DNA of 40,749 nucleotides from Acetobacteraceae bacterium (GTDB taxonomy: Bacteria > Pseudomonadota > Alphaproteobacteria > Acetobacterales > Acetobacteraceae), in the NCBI GenBank assembly GCA_025452005.1, contig JANWJK010000122.1, positions 1-40,749 of the forward strand, read 5' to 3'. The notes under the pieces were generated by a model that made no database searches, was not told where the DNA came from, and saw only the letters and a list, made by a program, of their open reading frames with translations. A program made the position numbers and the translations under genes. Below, piece by piece: positions 1 through 7,601 of this stretch; position 1 is the first letter of the stretch; every line of letters begins with the position of its first letter.

Positions 1-2
1 CG

Positions 3-914
3 AAGACCGCAAAGCTGACGCTGAAGACGATCGCCGAACCATCCACGCGCGTGGCGGCGCTGCGCACCGGCGCGGCCGACATCATCGACAGCGTACCGGT
101 GGCGCTGGTCGGGCAACTGAAGCAGGATCCGAGCGTCGCGATCATCAACGTGCCAGGCCTGCGGCCGATCGGCTTCGTGATCAACCTGACGCGACCCAAG
201 CTGGCCGACCTGCGCGTGCGCCAGGCGCTGAACCTCGCAGTGCCGGTCGATGTCATCGCGTCCAAGGTGTTCTTCGGTTTCGCGCGCGCACCGGACTCGC
301 CGCTGGCGTTCAACACCGAGGGCTACGCGCCGGTGGCGAAGCTGGTGCACGATCCCGCGCAGGCGAAGGCACTGTTGGCGGCGGCTGGGTTTGGTCCCGA
401 CAAGCCGCTGGAGCTGGCGATGTTCGTCTCACAGGGGCTGTTCCCTTCCGACGTGTCGGTCGGCGAGGTGGTGGCGAACGCCCTGACGCAGGTCGGCGTG
501 AAGGTGGAGATCACCAAGATAGAGGCCGGTTCCTACTGGGATGCGATGCGGCAGGATCGCGCGAACATCAAGTGGGATATCGGCATGTTCGGCTTCAATC
601 CGGCGAATGCGTCGGGGCTGTACCATCTGGCGTCGCTGTTCAAATCGAACAAGGACGACGCGGCGCGGCCGGACGTGTGGAACATGGGGCGCTATCGCAA
701 TCCCGAAGTGGATCGGCTGCTGGATGCCGCAGGCAGCGAGGCCGACCGCAGGCAGGCCGCCGCCGATCTGGCCAAGGCACAGACGCTGATCTGGAACGAC
801 GCGCCGTATATCTGGCTGCAGATCAACGAGAATGTCACGGCGCTGCGCAGGCAGGTGGCGGGCGTCGAGGTGTGGCCGATCCTGTTCACCAACGTGCGGC
901 ACGCGACGGCTTGA
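3..914 (+). CDS. ABC transporter substrate-binding protein, family 5 (5'-truncated by window edge)
   Basis: C-terminal 303 residues of an extracytoplasmic solute-binding protein of the dipeptide/oligopeptide (DppA/OppA, SBP_bac_5) type. The frame is open to the first base of the window, so the GTG at 51 is only an internal codon and the true start lies upstream. Family signs are the LADLRVRQALNLAV segment (the usual 'D.RVRQA...A.D' signature), the late AKAQTLIWNDAPYIWL segment and the GRYRNPEVDRLLDAA stretch. The stop (912-914) overlaps the next gene by four bases, so this is the first visible gene of a translationally coupled importer operon. The transported substrate cannot be read from the sequence; a peptide or small organic acid derivative is typical. 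The binding-lobe N-terminus and signal peptide are outside the window. Confidence 0.9.
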   Translation, partial: KTAKLTLKTIAEPSTRVAALRTGAADIIDSVPVALVGQLKQDPSVAIINVPGLRPIGFVINLTRPKLADLRVRQALNLAVPVDVIASKVFFGFARAPDSPLAFNTEGYAPVAKLVHDPAQAKALLAAAGFGPDKPLELAMFVSQGLFPSDVSVGEVVANALTQVGVKVEITKIEAGSYWDAMRQDRANIKWDIGMFGFNPANASGLYHLASLFKSNKDDAARPDVWNMGRYRNPEVDRLLDAAGSEADRRQAAADLAKAQTLIWNDAPYIWLQINENVTALRRQVAGVEVWPILFTNVRHATA

Positions 915-1825
915 TCGGACTGATTCTCTGGCGCCTTGCACTGGTCCCGCTGACGGTGCTCGGCGTGGTGACGATCCTGTTCGTCATCTTCAAATCCGTC
1001 CCCGGCGACGAAGCCACCATGATCGCCGGCGCCACCGCCACGCAGGCCGAGATCGACAACCTGCGGCATCAGCTCGGTCTCGACCGTCCGCTGCCGGTGC
1101 AATACGCCGACCACATCGTGCGTTTGCTGCACGGCGATCTTGGCTATTCCGCCACGTTCCGGGCGAACCCTCTGCCGCGAATCCTGGAGCGCGTGCCGGC
1201 AACGCTACTGTTGACCGCGGCGGCGATCGCACTGACCGTGGCAGCGGGCATCCCGGCGGGTATTCTAGCCGCGGCGTTCCAGCATCGCTGGCCCGATGTC
1301 ACGGTATCGGCTGGCGTCGTTGCGTTGCTGGCGGTGCCGAACTTCTGGCTCGGCATGATGCTGATCGCGCTGTTCTCGGTGCAGCTTCACTGGCTGCCGA
1401 GCCTCGGTCTGACCGGTCCGGCGTCGCTGGTGATGCCGGCGATTGCGCTGGCCGCGCGGCTGATCGCGCTGGTTGGGCGCCTGATGCGCGGCATCGTCAT
1501 CGAGGAACAGCGCAAGGACTATGTGCGCACCGCCTACGCCAAGGGCCTGGCGCGAAAGCGCGTGCTGTACCGTCATGTGCTGCGTAATGCACTGATCCCG
1601 ATCGTCACTGTCATCGGGCTGCAGACCGGCTATCTGCTGGGCGGTTCCGTTGTCGTGGAGCGGCTGTTCGCCTGGCCGGGCATCGGCGACCTGTTGCTGA
1701 CGGCAGTGGGCTTGCGCGACTACACGCTGGTGCAGGGCATCACGGTGCTGTTCGTCATCGGCTTCCTGCTGATCAACCTGCTGGTGGAGGTGCTGTACCG
1801 GCTGATAAATCCGAGGCTGCGGTGA
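911..1825 (+). CDS. ABC transporter permease, DppB type
   Basis: Inner-membrane permease of a peptide/nickel-type importer, 304 aa if translation starts at the TTG at 911, whose TTGA overlaps the stop of the binding-protein gene. The frame is open further upstream, but that part lies wholly inside the previous gene and does not look like a permease. The N-terminus (residues about 4-25, LILWRLALVPLTVLGVVT) is the characteristic first helix of DppB proteins. It is followed by the GDLGYS motif near residue 75 and by several hydrophobic spans. The EAA loop that contacts the ATPase is seen in the YVRTAYAKGLARKRVLYRHVLRNAL region, about residues 200-225. No ATP-binding subunit is visible downstream, so it must lie upstream or elsewhere. 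Confidence 0.9.
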   Translation: MIGLILWRLALVPLTVLGVVTILFVIFKSVPGDEATMIAGATATQAEIDNLRHQLGLDRPLPVQYADHIVRLLHGDLGYSATFRANPLPRILERVPATLLLTAAAIALTVAAGIPAGILAAAFQHRWPDVTVSAGVVALLAVPNFWLGMMLIALFSVQLHWLPSLGLTGPASLVMPAIALAARLIALVGRLMRGIVIEEQRKDYVRTAYAKGLARKRVLYRHVLRNALIPIVTVIGLQTGYLLGGSVVVERLFAWPGIGDLLLTAVGLRDYTLVQGITVLFVIGFLLINLLVEVLYRLINPRLR

Positions 1826-1832
1826 TCCCATT

Positions 1833-1860
1833 GTCATTGCGAACGGAGCGAAGCAATCCC
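1833..1860. repeat. Dispersed intergenic repeat (GTCATTGCGA...GAAGCAATCC type)
   Basis: The 52-bp gap between the two permease genes contains GTCATTGCGA, then GGAGCGAAGCAATCC. ATTGC and GCAAT at its ends are inverted, so it can fold into a hairpin. This motif resembles a short dispersed repeat seen in many alphaproteobacterial genomes. Here it sits inside an operon and is the only feature separating otherwise tightly packed permease genes. Confidence 0.6.
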
Positions 1861-1877
1861 CACCGTATCGGTGGTCG

Positions 1878-2681
1878 ATGAACGCCCCATTGTTCCTTTC
1901 AGCCGGTGCCACGCTGTTGCTCGCTTTCCTGTTGCTTGCACTCTTCGGTCACGCGATCGCACCGTACGACCCGGCCGCGCAGGACCTGCTCGCCATGTTC
2001 GATCCGCCGTCAGCGGATCATTGGCTCGGCACCGACGAGATCGGCCGCGACATGCTGTCTCGCGTCATCGTCGGCACGCGCATCACGCTGGCGATCGCCT
2101 GTGCCTCGGTGCTGTTCGCCGGCACTGCCGGGGTTGCGCTCGGCCTGATCGCCGGCCACTTCGGCGGCGCCACCGATCGCATCATCACCGTCGCCACCGA
2201 TCTGCTGATGACAGTCCCCAGCCTGGTGCTCACCATCGCGATGGTCGCAGCGATCGGCGCCAATGCCGTCGGCCTGGTAACCGCGATCACCGTCAGCTTC
2301 ATTCCCTCGCTTGCCCGCCTGGTGCGCGCGCGCGTATTGGAACTGCGCGAACTCGACTATGTCGAGGCCGCGCGGGCCGTCGGCATGCGTCATCCGCGCA
2401 TCCTGCTGCGCCACATCCTGCCGAACGCCGTGTCGGTCATCGTGATCGAACTCAGCCTGATGGCCGGCCAGGCCGTCCTGGTCGGCACCGCACTTGGCTT
2501 TCTCGGCCTCGGCGTGCAGCCACCGGCGCCGGAGTGGGGCGCGATGCTGGGTGCCAGCCGGCAGTACCTGGAAGTGGCACCGCATGTCGCGATAATTCCC
2601 GGCCTGGCCGTCAGCCTGCTGGTGCTGGCATTCAACCTGTTCGGTGACGGCCTGCGTGACCGGCTCGATCCGACGCAGTAA
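1878..2681 (+). CDS. ABC transporter permease, DppC type
   Basis: Second inner-membrane permease of the importer, 267 aa, about the size of DppC proteins that lack a long N-terminal tail. The N-terminal helix (about residues 6-26) is followed by APYDP and the family hallmark HWLGTDEIGRDMLSR near residues 47-62. The EAA loop appears as LDYVEAARAVGMRHPRILLRHILPNA. The C-terminus (NLFGDGLRDRLDP) is diagnostic of DppC/OppC. The ATG at 1878 follows the hairpin repeat. It presumably forms the heterodimeric channel with the upstream permease. Confidence 0.92.
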   Translation: MNAPLFLSAGATLLLAFLLLALFGHAIAPYDPAAQDLLAMFDPPSADHWLGTDEIGRDMLSRVIVGTRITLAIACASVLFAGTAGVALGLIAGHFGGATDRIITVATDLLMTVPSLVLTIAMVAAIGANAVGLVTAITVSFIPSLARLVRARVLELRELDYVEAARAVGMRHPRILLRHILPNAVSVIVIELSLMAGQAVLVGTALGFLGLGVQPPAPEWGAMLGASRQYLEVAPHVAIIPGLAVSLLVLAFNLFGDGLRDRLDPTQ

Positions 2682-2692
2682 GGAGATTGCTC

Positions 2693-3790
2693 GTGGATTT
2701 CGGCATCATCGATTGTCACGCCCACATCTTTCCGCCGCTCGCCGGCGCGTGCGGATTCGCCGATGTCGCGGAGCATCTGCTGCACCAGCAGCGCGCGATG
2801 CACGAACACGGCAATCAGCCATATCGCCGCCAACGCGACGATGCCATCGTCACCGAACGCGCGTTATGGTCGGCGACCGACTCTTCGGTGGCGGGACGGC
2901 GCGAGACCGGCTTCCGCGTCGGTCGCTGCGGTCGCTTCGAATGGGAGGCCGATGGCGAGGCGCAGTACGTGCAGTTCCTCCCGCCGTACATGGCAGATAT
3001 GTCGGCGCCGGCCGAGGTGATAGCGCGGCAGATGGACTACGCGGGCATCGCAATGGCGGTGCTGCAGAACGATCATATCTATGGCGATCTGGCCGAGGAC
3101 TTCGCCGCCGCGAGCGCGCGGTATCCCGGCCGGTTCATCGGTCTGGCACAGCTACAGGAGGCATGGGCGTTCCGCGACGACCAGCTTGCGCGACTGGCCG
3201 ACCAGGTCGAGCGGCTCGGCATGGCGGGGCTTTATTTCACCTACAGCGGGCTGTTTCGCAACGGCTATGCCATGCGGCCGAGCGATCCGGCGTACGATTC
3301 GCTATGGCGAGAGGTCGCGCGGCTGGATCTGCCGGTGTTCTGGGTGCATCGCGACAGGTCGCCGATCGGCAGCTACGAGGAGGAACTGGCCGATCTCGCG
3401 CGCATCCTTGAGCGGCATCCCACGGTCAGGAGCGTGCTGGTGCACGGCCTCCCGACCTCACGCTACGCCGATACCGACGACCGGTTGATGTTGCCGCCGG
3501 TGGTCGAACGATTGCTGACCGAGATGCCGGTGTCGGCGGAGCTGCTGTATCCGATCTCCTGGGGTGGCCGCTTCGAGTATCCGTATGACAGGGCGATCGG
3601 GCATTTCCGCCAGCTCGTGGATCGGTTCGGTACCGCGCGCTTCGTCTGGGGCTCCGACATGCCGAACGTGGAGCGCTACTGCACCTATCGGCAAACTTTC
3701 ACCTATGTGTGGAACCACGCCGATTTCCTGACCGATGCGGACAGGCGCGCGATCTTCCGCGACAATACGCTGGCGCTGTTCCGCCGCTGA
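2693..3790 (+). CDS. Amidohydrolase-2 family metal-dependent hydrolase
   Basis: A 365-residue TIM-barrel hydrolase of the Amidohydrolase_2 (ACMSD/resorcylate decarboxylase-like) group. The metal-binding HxH lies at residues 9-11 (IDCHAHIF). A mid-protein His is in WVHRD and another in LVHGL. The terminal metal/acid Asp is in FVWGSDMPN. These are the usual zinc-site positions, so hydrolysis or decarboxylation of a small cyclic or aromatic substrate is likely. The GTG at 2693 is preferred because AAGGAG (2680-2685) sits seven bases upstream; an in-frame TTG at 2687 is too close to it. It follows the DppC gene by 11 bases, so it is probably co-transcribed and may process what the importer brings in. 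The substrate is unknown. Confidence 0.85.
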   Translation: MDFGIIDCHAHIFPPLAGACGFADVAEHLLHQQRAMHEHGNQPYRRQRDDAIVTERALWSATDSSVAGRRETGFRVGRCGRFEWEADGEAQYVQFLPPYMADMSAPAEVIARQMDYAGIAMAVLQNDHIYGDLAEDFAAASARYPGRFIGLAQLQEAWAFRDDQLARLADQVERLGMAGLYFTYSGLFRNGYAMRPSDPAYDSLWREVARLDLPVFWVHRDRSPIGSYEEELADLARILERHPTVRSVLVHGLPTSRYADTDDRLMLPPVVERLLTEMPVSAELLYPISWGGRFEYPYDRAIGHFRQLVDRFGTARFVWGSDMPNVERYCTYRQTFTYVWNHADFLTDADRRAIFRDNTLALFRR

Positions 3791-3799
3791 CTGCGTCAG
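3787..3799. terminator. Short palindrome between convergent genes
   Basis: CTGAC-TGC-GTCAG is a perfect 5-bp stem with a 3-base loop that covers the stop codons of the amidohydrolase gene (plus) and the TPR gene (minus). It could be a weak bidirectional terminator. The stem is short and no T-run follows, so chance is possible. Confidence 0.25.
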
Positions 3800-5463
3800 A
3801 ATGCCGATGCCGTCAGCGTCACGTCGGCATCCTTCCAGGCCTTGTCGAACCGCTGTCGCACCGCGACCGCATCGGCGTCCTTGTGCTGCGCGCTCAGCGC
3901 CTGCGCGAGGCCGTAGAGCGCCCAGCCATTCTCCGGATGCCGGCGCAGGTCCTCGCGGTACACGGCTTCCGCATCCTGCGCCTTGCCGTCACGCAGCAAT
4001 GCCGCGCCGAGCAGGTGGCGCACAGGAAAGAACCAGTCGGAGGGTTCGTCGTATGCGAGGCCATCCTCTTTCGCTGCCGCCTCGGTGAGCAACGCGATGG
4101 CCGCGCCGTTCTGCCCGCGTGCCTGCGCTATTCGCGCCTTGGCGACCAGCACTGCCACTGCGAGCACGTCGGGGGCGTTGTTCAGCCCTGCGCTGTCATC
4201 GGCCTTCGCCGCCGCCGCGAGCTTTTCCAACTCGACCAGTTCGGCCTGGGCATCATCAGCGCGGCCCTTCGCCGCCAATGCGCTCGCCCGCGCATAGCGA
4301 TGTCCCGCGGCCAACCCGGGCAGCCTGGCGTCAGGCGCGGTCTCGGCGAGCAGCTCGTCCCACATGCCGAAGCGCACCATGGCCGTGTACAGTTCCGCAA
4401 CGTACCAGTCGGCGCCCGGCATTGCCGCAAGCATCTCATCCGATATGACGCCACGCGACTTGCGAGCTGCGTCCAGCGTGTCTGCCTTACGGCCCTGCAT
4501 TGCGGTGGAGAACGCCAGGAACTGATAGTTGTGCGCCGTATACATCACGTAATAGTCGGGTGGCTTGGTCTTCGAGAAATAGCCGAGGTCAGCATCGGCA
4601 CCCTTGCGGTTCGCCGCGGCTGCGTCCGCATACCGGCCGACGCGCTGCATGATGTGCGCCGGCATGTGCTCGAGATGACCGGCCGCGGGCATCATGCCAG
4701 GCAGTCGCTCCGCTGCGGCGACCGCCCTCTCGGGATGCGGCGAGGCCTCGATCGCGTGGATGTAGTAGTGGTTGGCGCCGGGGTGCTGCGGGTCCTTGGC
4801 GAGAACGCCTTCCAGCAGCGCAACGATCGCCTCGGTGCCGGCGGTCGGCGTACCGTCCAATGCCCAGAGCTTCCAGGCATTGATGTTCATCAGCGCCTCG
4901 GCCGTCAGCGTCTGCACGTCGCTGTCATCTGGGAAATTGCGAGCAGCAGACTGCATCGCCTGCGCATAGGCGGCCAGAACGGGGCCTTCGTTCAACGGAT
5001 CGAGCGGCCTGGCGTCGGGATAGCGTGCCGCCAGCGCGCCGATCAGCGCCTGTTCCACCGGCGTGGCGTGCGACGCGTTGGCCTTTGCCTGCTGCAACGC
5101 CTCCCAGGCGACCTTGGCGCGGGGCTCCGCCATCATCGGTAGGTTGTAGTTGGGACCCACGGTCAGAGCGACACCCCAGAAGCACATCGCGCAGCCGGGA
5201 TCGAGTTGCGCGGCTTTGGCGAACGAGCGGGAAGACTCGTCATGGTTGAACGCCCAGAGCAAGCGCATGCCTTGATCGAAGTAGTTCTGCGCTTCCTTGG
5301 ACGACGTCGTGACGGTGCGATGGAAGCCGCCGAGCCCGTCGAACAACTGCGCGCCGTCCGCCCACTCGGCCATTGTGCCGGGCGGCATTTGCCCATAGGC
5401 GGGGAATGCCATGCAGCTCAGCACCGCAAGCGCGCTGCCGCCAAACAGTTGTGTCCAGTTCAT
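3796..5463 (-). CDS. Exported tetratricopeptide-repeat protein
   Basis: A 555-residue protein beginning MNWTQLFGGSALAVLSC with a signal peptide whose likely cleavage lies after AYGQ (about residue 25). An in-frame start 14 codons upstream exists, but the ATG at 5463 has a strong AGGGAGGGG ribosome site. The mature part is helical with TPR-like units such as AQNYFDQGMRLLWAFNHDESSRSFAKAAQLDP and, near the C-terminus, AEAVYREDLRRHPENGWALYGLAQAL. The HAIEASPHPERA and HLEHMPAHI stretches are conserved in a group of exported TPR proteins of unknown role. It diverges from hyuA across a 77-bp gap and converges on the amidohydrolase gene. A scaffold or envelope role is inference. Confidence 0.8.
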   Translation of the reverse strand: MNWTQLFGGSALAVLSCMAFPAYGQMPPGTMAEWADGAQLFDGLGGFHRTVTTSSKEAQNYFDQGMRLLWAFNHDESSRSFAKAAQLDPGCAMCFWGVALTVGPNYNLPMMAEPRAKVAWEALQQAKANASHATPVEQALIGALAARYPDARPLDPLNEGPVLAAYAQAMQSAARNFPDDSDVQTLTAEALMNINAWKLWALDGTPTAGTEAIVALLEGVLAKDPQHPGANHYYIHAIEASPHPERAVAAAERLPGMMPAAGHLEHMPAHIMQRVGRYADAAAANRKGADADLGYFSKTKPPDYYVMYTAHNYQFLAFSTAMQGRKADTLDAARKSRGVISDEMLAAMPGADWYVAELYTAMVRFGMWDELLAETAPDARLPGLAAGHRYARASALAAKGRADDAQAELVELEKLAAAAKADDSAGLNNAPDVLAVAVLVAKARIAQARGQNGAAIALLTEAAAKEDGLAYDEPSDWFFPVRHLLGAALLRDGKAQDAEAVYREDLRRHPENGWALYGLAQALSAQHKDADAVAVRQRFDKAWKDADVTLTASAF

Positions 5464-5540
5464 CGGCCCCCTCCCTTGGCTTCCATCGGCGTGACAACCG
5501 AGCATAGCATGCTTCGCTCACGCGGAGGCGCAAGGAACCT

Positions 5541-7601
5541 ATGGCGGCAAGCTGCAATCTCGGAACCGATGTCGGCGGCACGTTCACCGACCTCGCCTGG
5601 TGCACGCCATCTGGCGAACTGCACTGCTTCAAGGTTCCCAGCACGCCGTCGCGGCCGGGGCAGAGCATCCTGGAGGGTGTCGATGAACTGTTCGGCGCGC
5701 TCACGCCCGACGTCGCGACCTGGCGGAACGTGCACCATACGCACAGCAGCACGGTCGCGACCAACGCGCTGATCGAGCGACGCGGCGCGCGCATCGGCCT
5801 GATCACCACCGCCGGCTTCCGCGACGTGTTCGAATTGCAGCGCCTGGCGATCCCGCATCCGATGCGGTTCGACTCCCGACGTCCGGAACCGCTGGTGCCG
5901 CGCGCGCTGGTGCGCGAGGTGCGCGGGCGCATCGGGCCGGATGGCGGCGAACTCGAACCGCTCGATGAGGCGGATGTCGTCGAGGCTGCGCGCGCCTTGC
6001 AGGATGCTGGCGTGGATATCGCCGTCGTCGGCCTGATCCACTCCTATCGCAATCCAGCGCACGAACAGCAGGCGCGCGACATCGTTGCGCGGCACGGGCT
6101 GCGACTGCGGCTGGAGCTTTCCAGCGAGATCTGGCCGCAGGCGCGCGAGTACGAGCGCAGCGTGCTGACCGCGCTGAATGCCTCGATCCGGCCGATCGTC
6201 GAGGCGTATCTCGACCGCCTGACCGCGGGGCTGGCGGAGCGCGGTCTCGCTCTGCCGCCGCGCGTCGCGCGCTCGAATGGCGGTGCGGAACTCGCGACCA
6301 CGCTGCGCGGACGACCGGTCGTCGCCCTGCTGTCGGGGCCCGCGGCCGGTGTCGCAGGCGCGGCGGCAACGGCGGAGGATGCCGATTGGACCGCGGCCGA
6401 TCTGATGACGCTCGATGTCGGTGGCACCAGCGCCGATATCGGCGTGATCCGCGCCGGCCGCCCGGTGCTGAGTTCCGAAGAGCAGGTCGGCGACTTTCCG
6501 GTCCTGGTGCCGACCATTGCGGTCTCCAGCATCGGTGCCGGCGGCGGGTCGATCATCTGGCTCGATCCGACCGGGTCGCTGAAGGTGGGTCCGCGCAGCG
6601 TCGGCGCCGATCCGGGGCCGGCGTGCTACGGCACCGGTTCGCTGATCCCCGCATTGACCGATGCGTTCCTGGTGGCGGGATTGCTGGAACCCGGCCAGCG
6701 CCTCGGCGGCAAGCTCGCGTTGCGGATGGCGCCGGCGCGCGCCGCGCTGGATGCACTGGCGCGCCAGATCGGCATCGGCGTGGAGGAAGTCGCCGACGGT
6801 GCGATCCGTGTTGCGACCGCACTGATGGCAGCGGAGGCCTCGCGCGTGCTGGCCCGTCGCGGCGTCGATGCGCCGAGCTTTCGCATGGTGGCATTCGGCG
6901 GCGCGGGACCGTTGATGGCGGCACTGCTGGCCGACGAGATCGGTATCGACGCGATCCTGATCCCGCCGGTGCCGGGCGCTCTCTCGGCACTTGGTGCGGC
7001 ACGTGCCGACATCGAAGGCGACCTCGTGCAGCCGGTGTATCGCCGCCTGCACGACCTTTCGGCCGATGCGCTGGCACAGCGCTTCCGCGCGCTGGCCGAG
7101 CAGGCGCAAGGCTGGGCGGCGGAGCAGACCGCGCAACTGCCGGTGCGCGCGGTGCGCGTCGAGTACGCCGCCGATATGCGCTATGAAGGACAGGGCTACG
7201 ACGTGACCGTTGCATTCGAAACCACCTGGCTGGAGCGCGGCGATGCCGATGCCATTGCCGCGGCCTTCCATGCCGCGCATCGCGGCGTTTACGGCCATGC
7301 CAACGAGCAGGCGGAGGTGTGGCTGAAGGAATTGCGCGCGCACATCGTCGGCGAGATGCCGAAGGCACGTGTGTCGGCCGCGCCGGATGACGCCGCGGTG
7401 CGGGATGCGACGACGCGGCCGGTCCGCCTGTTCGGCCGATCGTTCGATGCGCGCGTGGTGGGCCGTGCCTCGCTCGCTGACGGTCGCGCATTGGCGGGAC
7501 CCGCCATCGTCAACCAGATGGATACCACGACCCTGATCCCACCCGGCTGGAGCGCGCGCATCGTGCGATCGGGCGCACTTGTCCTGGAGCGCACGCCATG
7601 A
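5541..7601 (+). CDS. Hydantoinase/oxoprolinase family protein, subunit A (HyuA type)
   Basis: A 686-residue ASKHA-fold ATPase subunit. The N-terminal GTDVGGTFTD (residues 8-17) is the phosphate-1 loop of the Hydant_A_N domain. Hydantoinase_A covers roughly residues 195-480, with LLSGPAAGV and MTLDVGGTSADIG as the second nucleotide-binding element. A C-terminal accessory domain follows. The start at 5541 has AAGGAA nine bases upstream. It overlaps hyuB by ATGA, as expected for the two subunits of one enzyme. Relatives are 5-oxoprolinase, N-methylhydantoinase, and acetone and acetophenone carboxylases. The sequence alone does not separate these, so only ATP-dependent opening or carboxylation of a small substrate can be stated. 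Confidence 0.9.
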   Translation: MAASCNLGTDVGGTFTDLAWCTPSGELHCFKVPSTPSRPGQSILEGVDELFGALTPDVATWRNVHHTHSSTVATNALIERRGARIGLITTAGFRDVFELQRLAIPHPMRFDSRRPEPLVPRALVREVRGRIGPDGGELEPLDEADVVEAARALQDAGVDIAVVGLIHSYRNPAHEQQARDIVARHGLRLRLELSSEIWPQAREYERSVLTALNASIRPIVEAYLDRLTAGLAERGLALPPRVARSNGGAELATTLRGRPVVALLSGPAAGVAGAAATAEDADWTAADLMTLDVGGTSADIGVIRAGRPVLSSEEQVGDFPVLVPTIAVSSIGAGGGSIIWLDPTGSLKVGPRSVGADPGPACYGTGSLIPALTDAFLVAGLLEPGQRLGGKLALRMAPARAALDALARQIGIGVEEVADGAIRVATALMAAEASRVLARRGVDAPSFRMVAFGGAGPLMAALLADEIGIDAILIPPVPGALSALGAARADIEGDLVQPVYRRLHDLSADALAQRFRALAEQAQGWAAEQTAQLPVRAVRVEYAADMRYEGQGYDVTVAFETTWLERGDADAIAAAFHAAHRGVYGHANEQAEVWLKELRAHIVGEMPKARVSAAPDDAAVRDATTRPVRLFGRSFDARVVGRASLADGRALAGPAIVNQMDTTTLIPPGWSARIVRSGALVLERTP

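Noticed and set aside
5464-7343. A 627-codon minus-strand open frame opposite hyuA
   Set aside because: Composition is typical of antisense to a GC-rich gene (many Arg, His, Gln), with no motif, while HyuA on the other strand is unmistakable.
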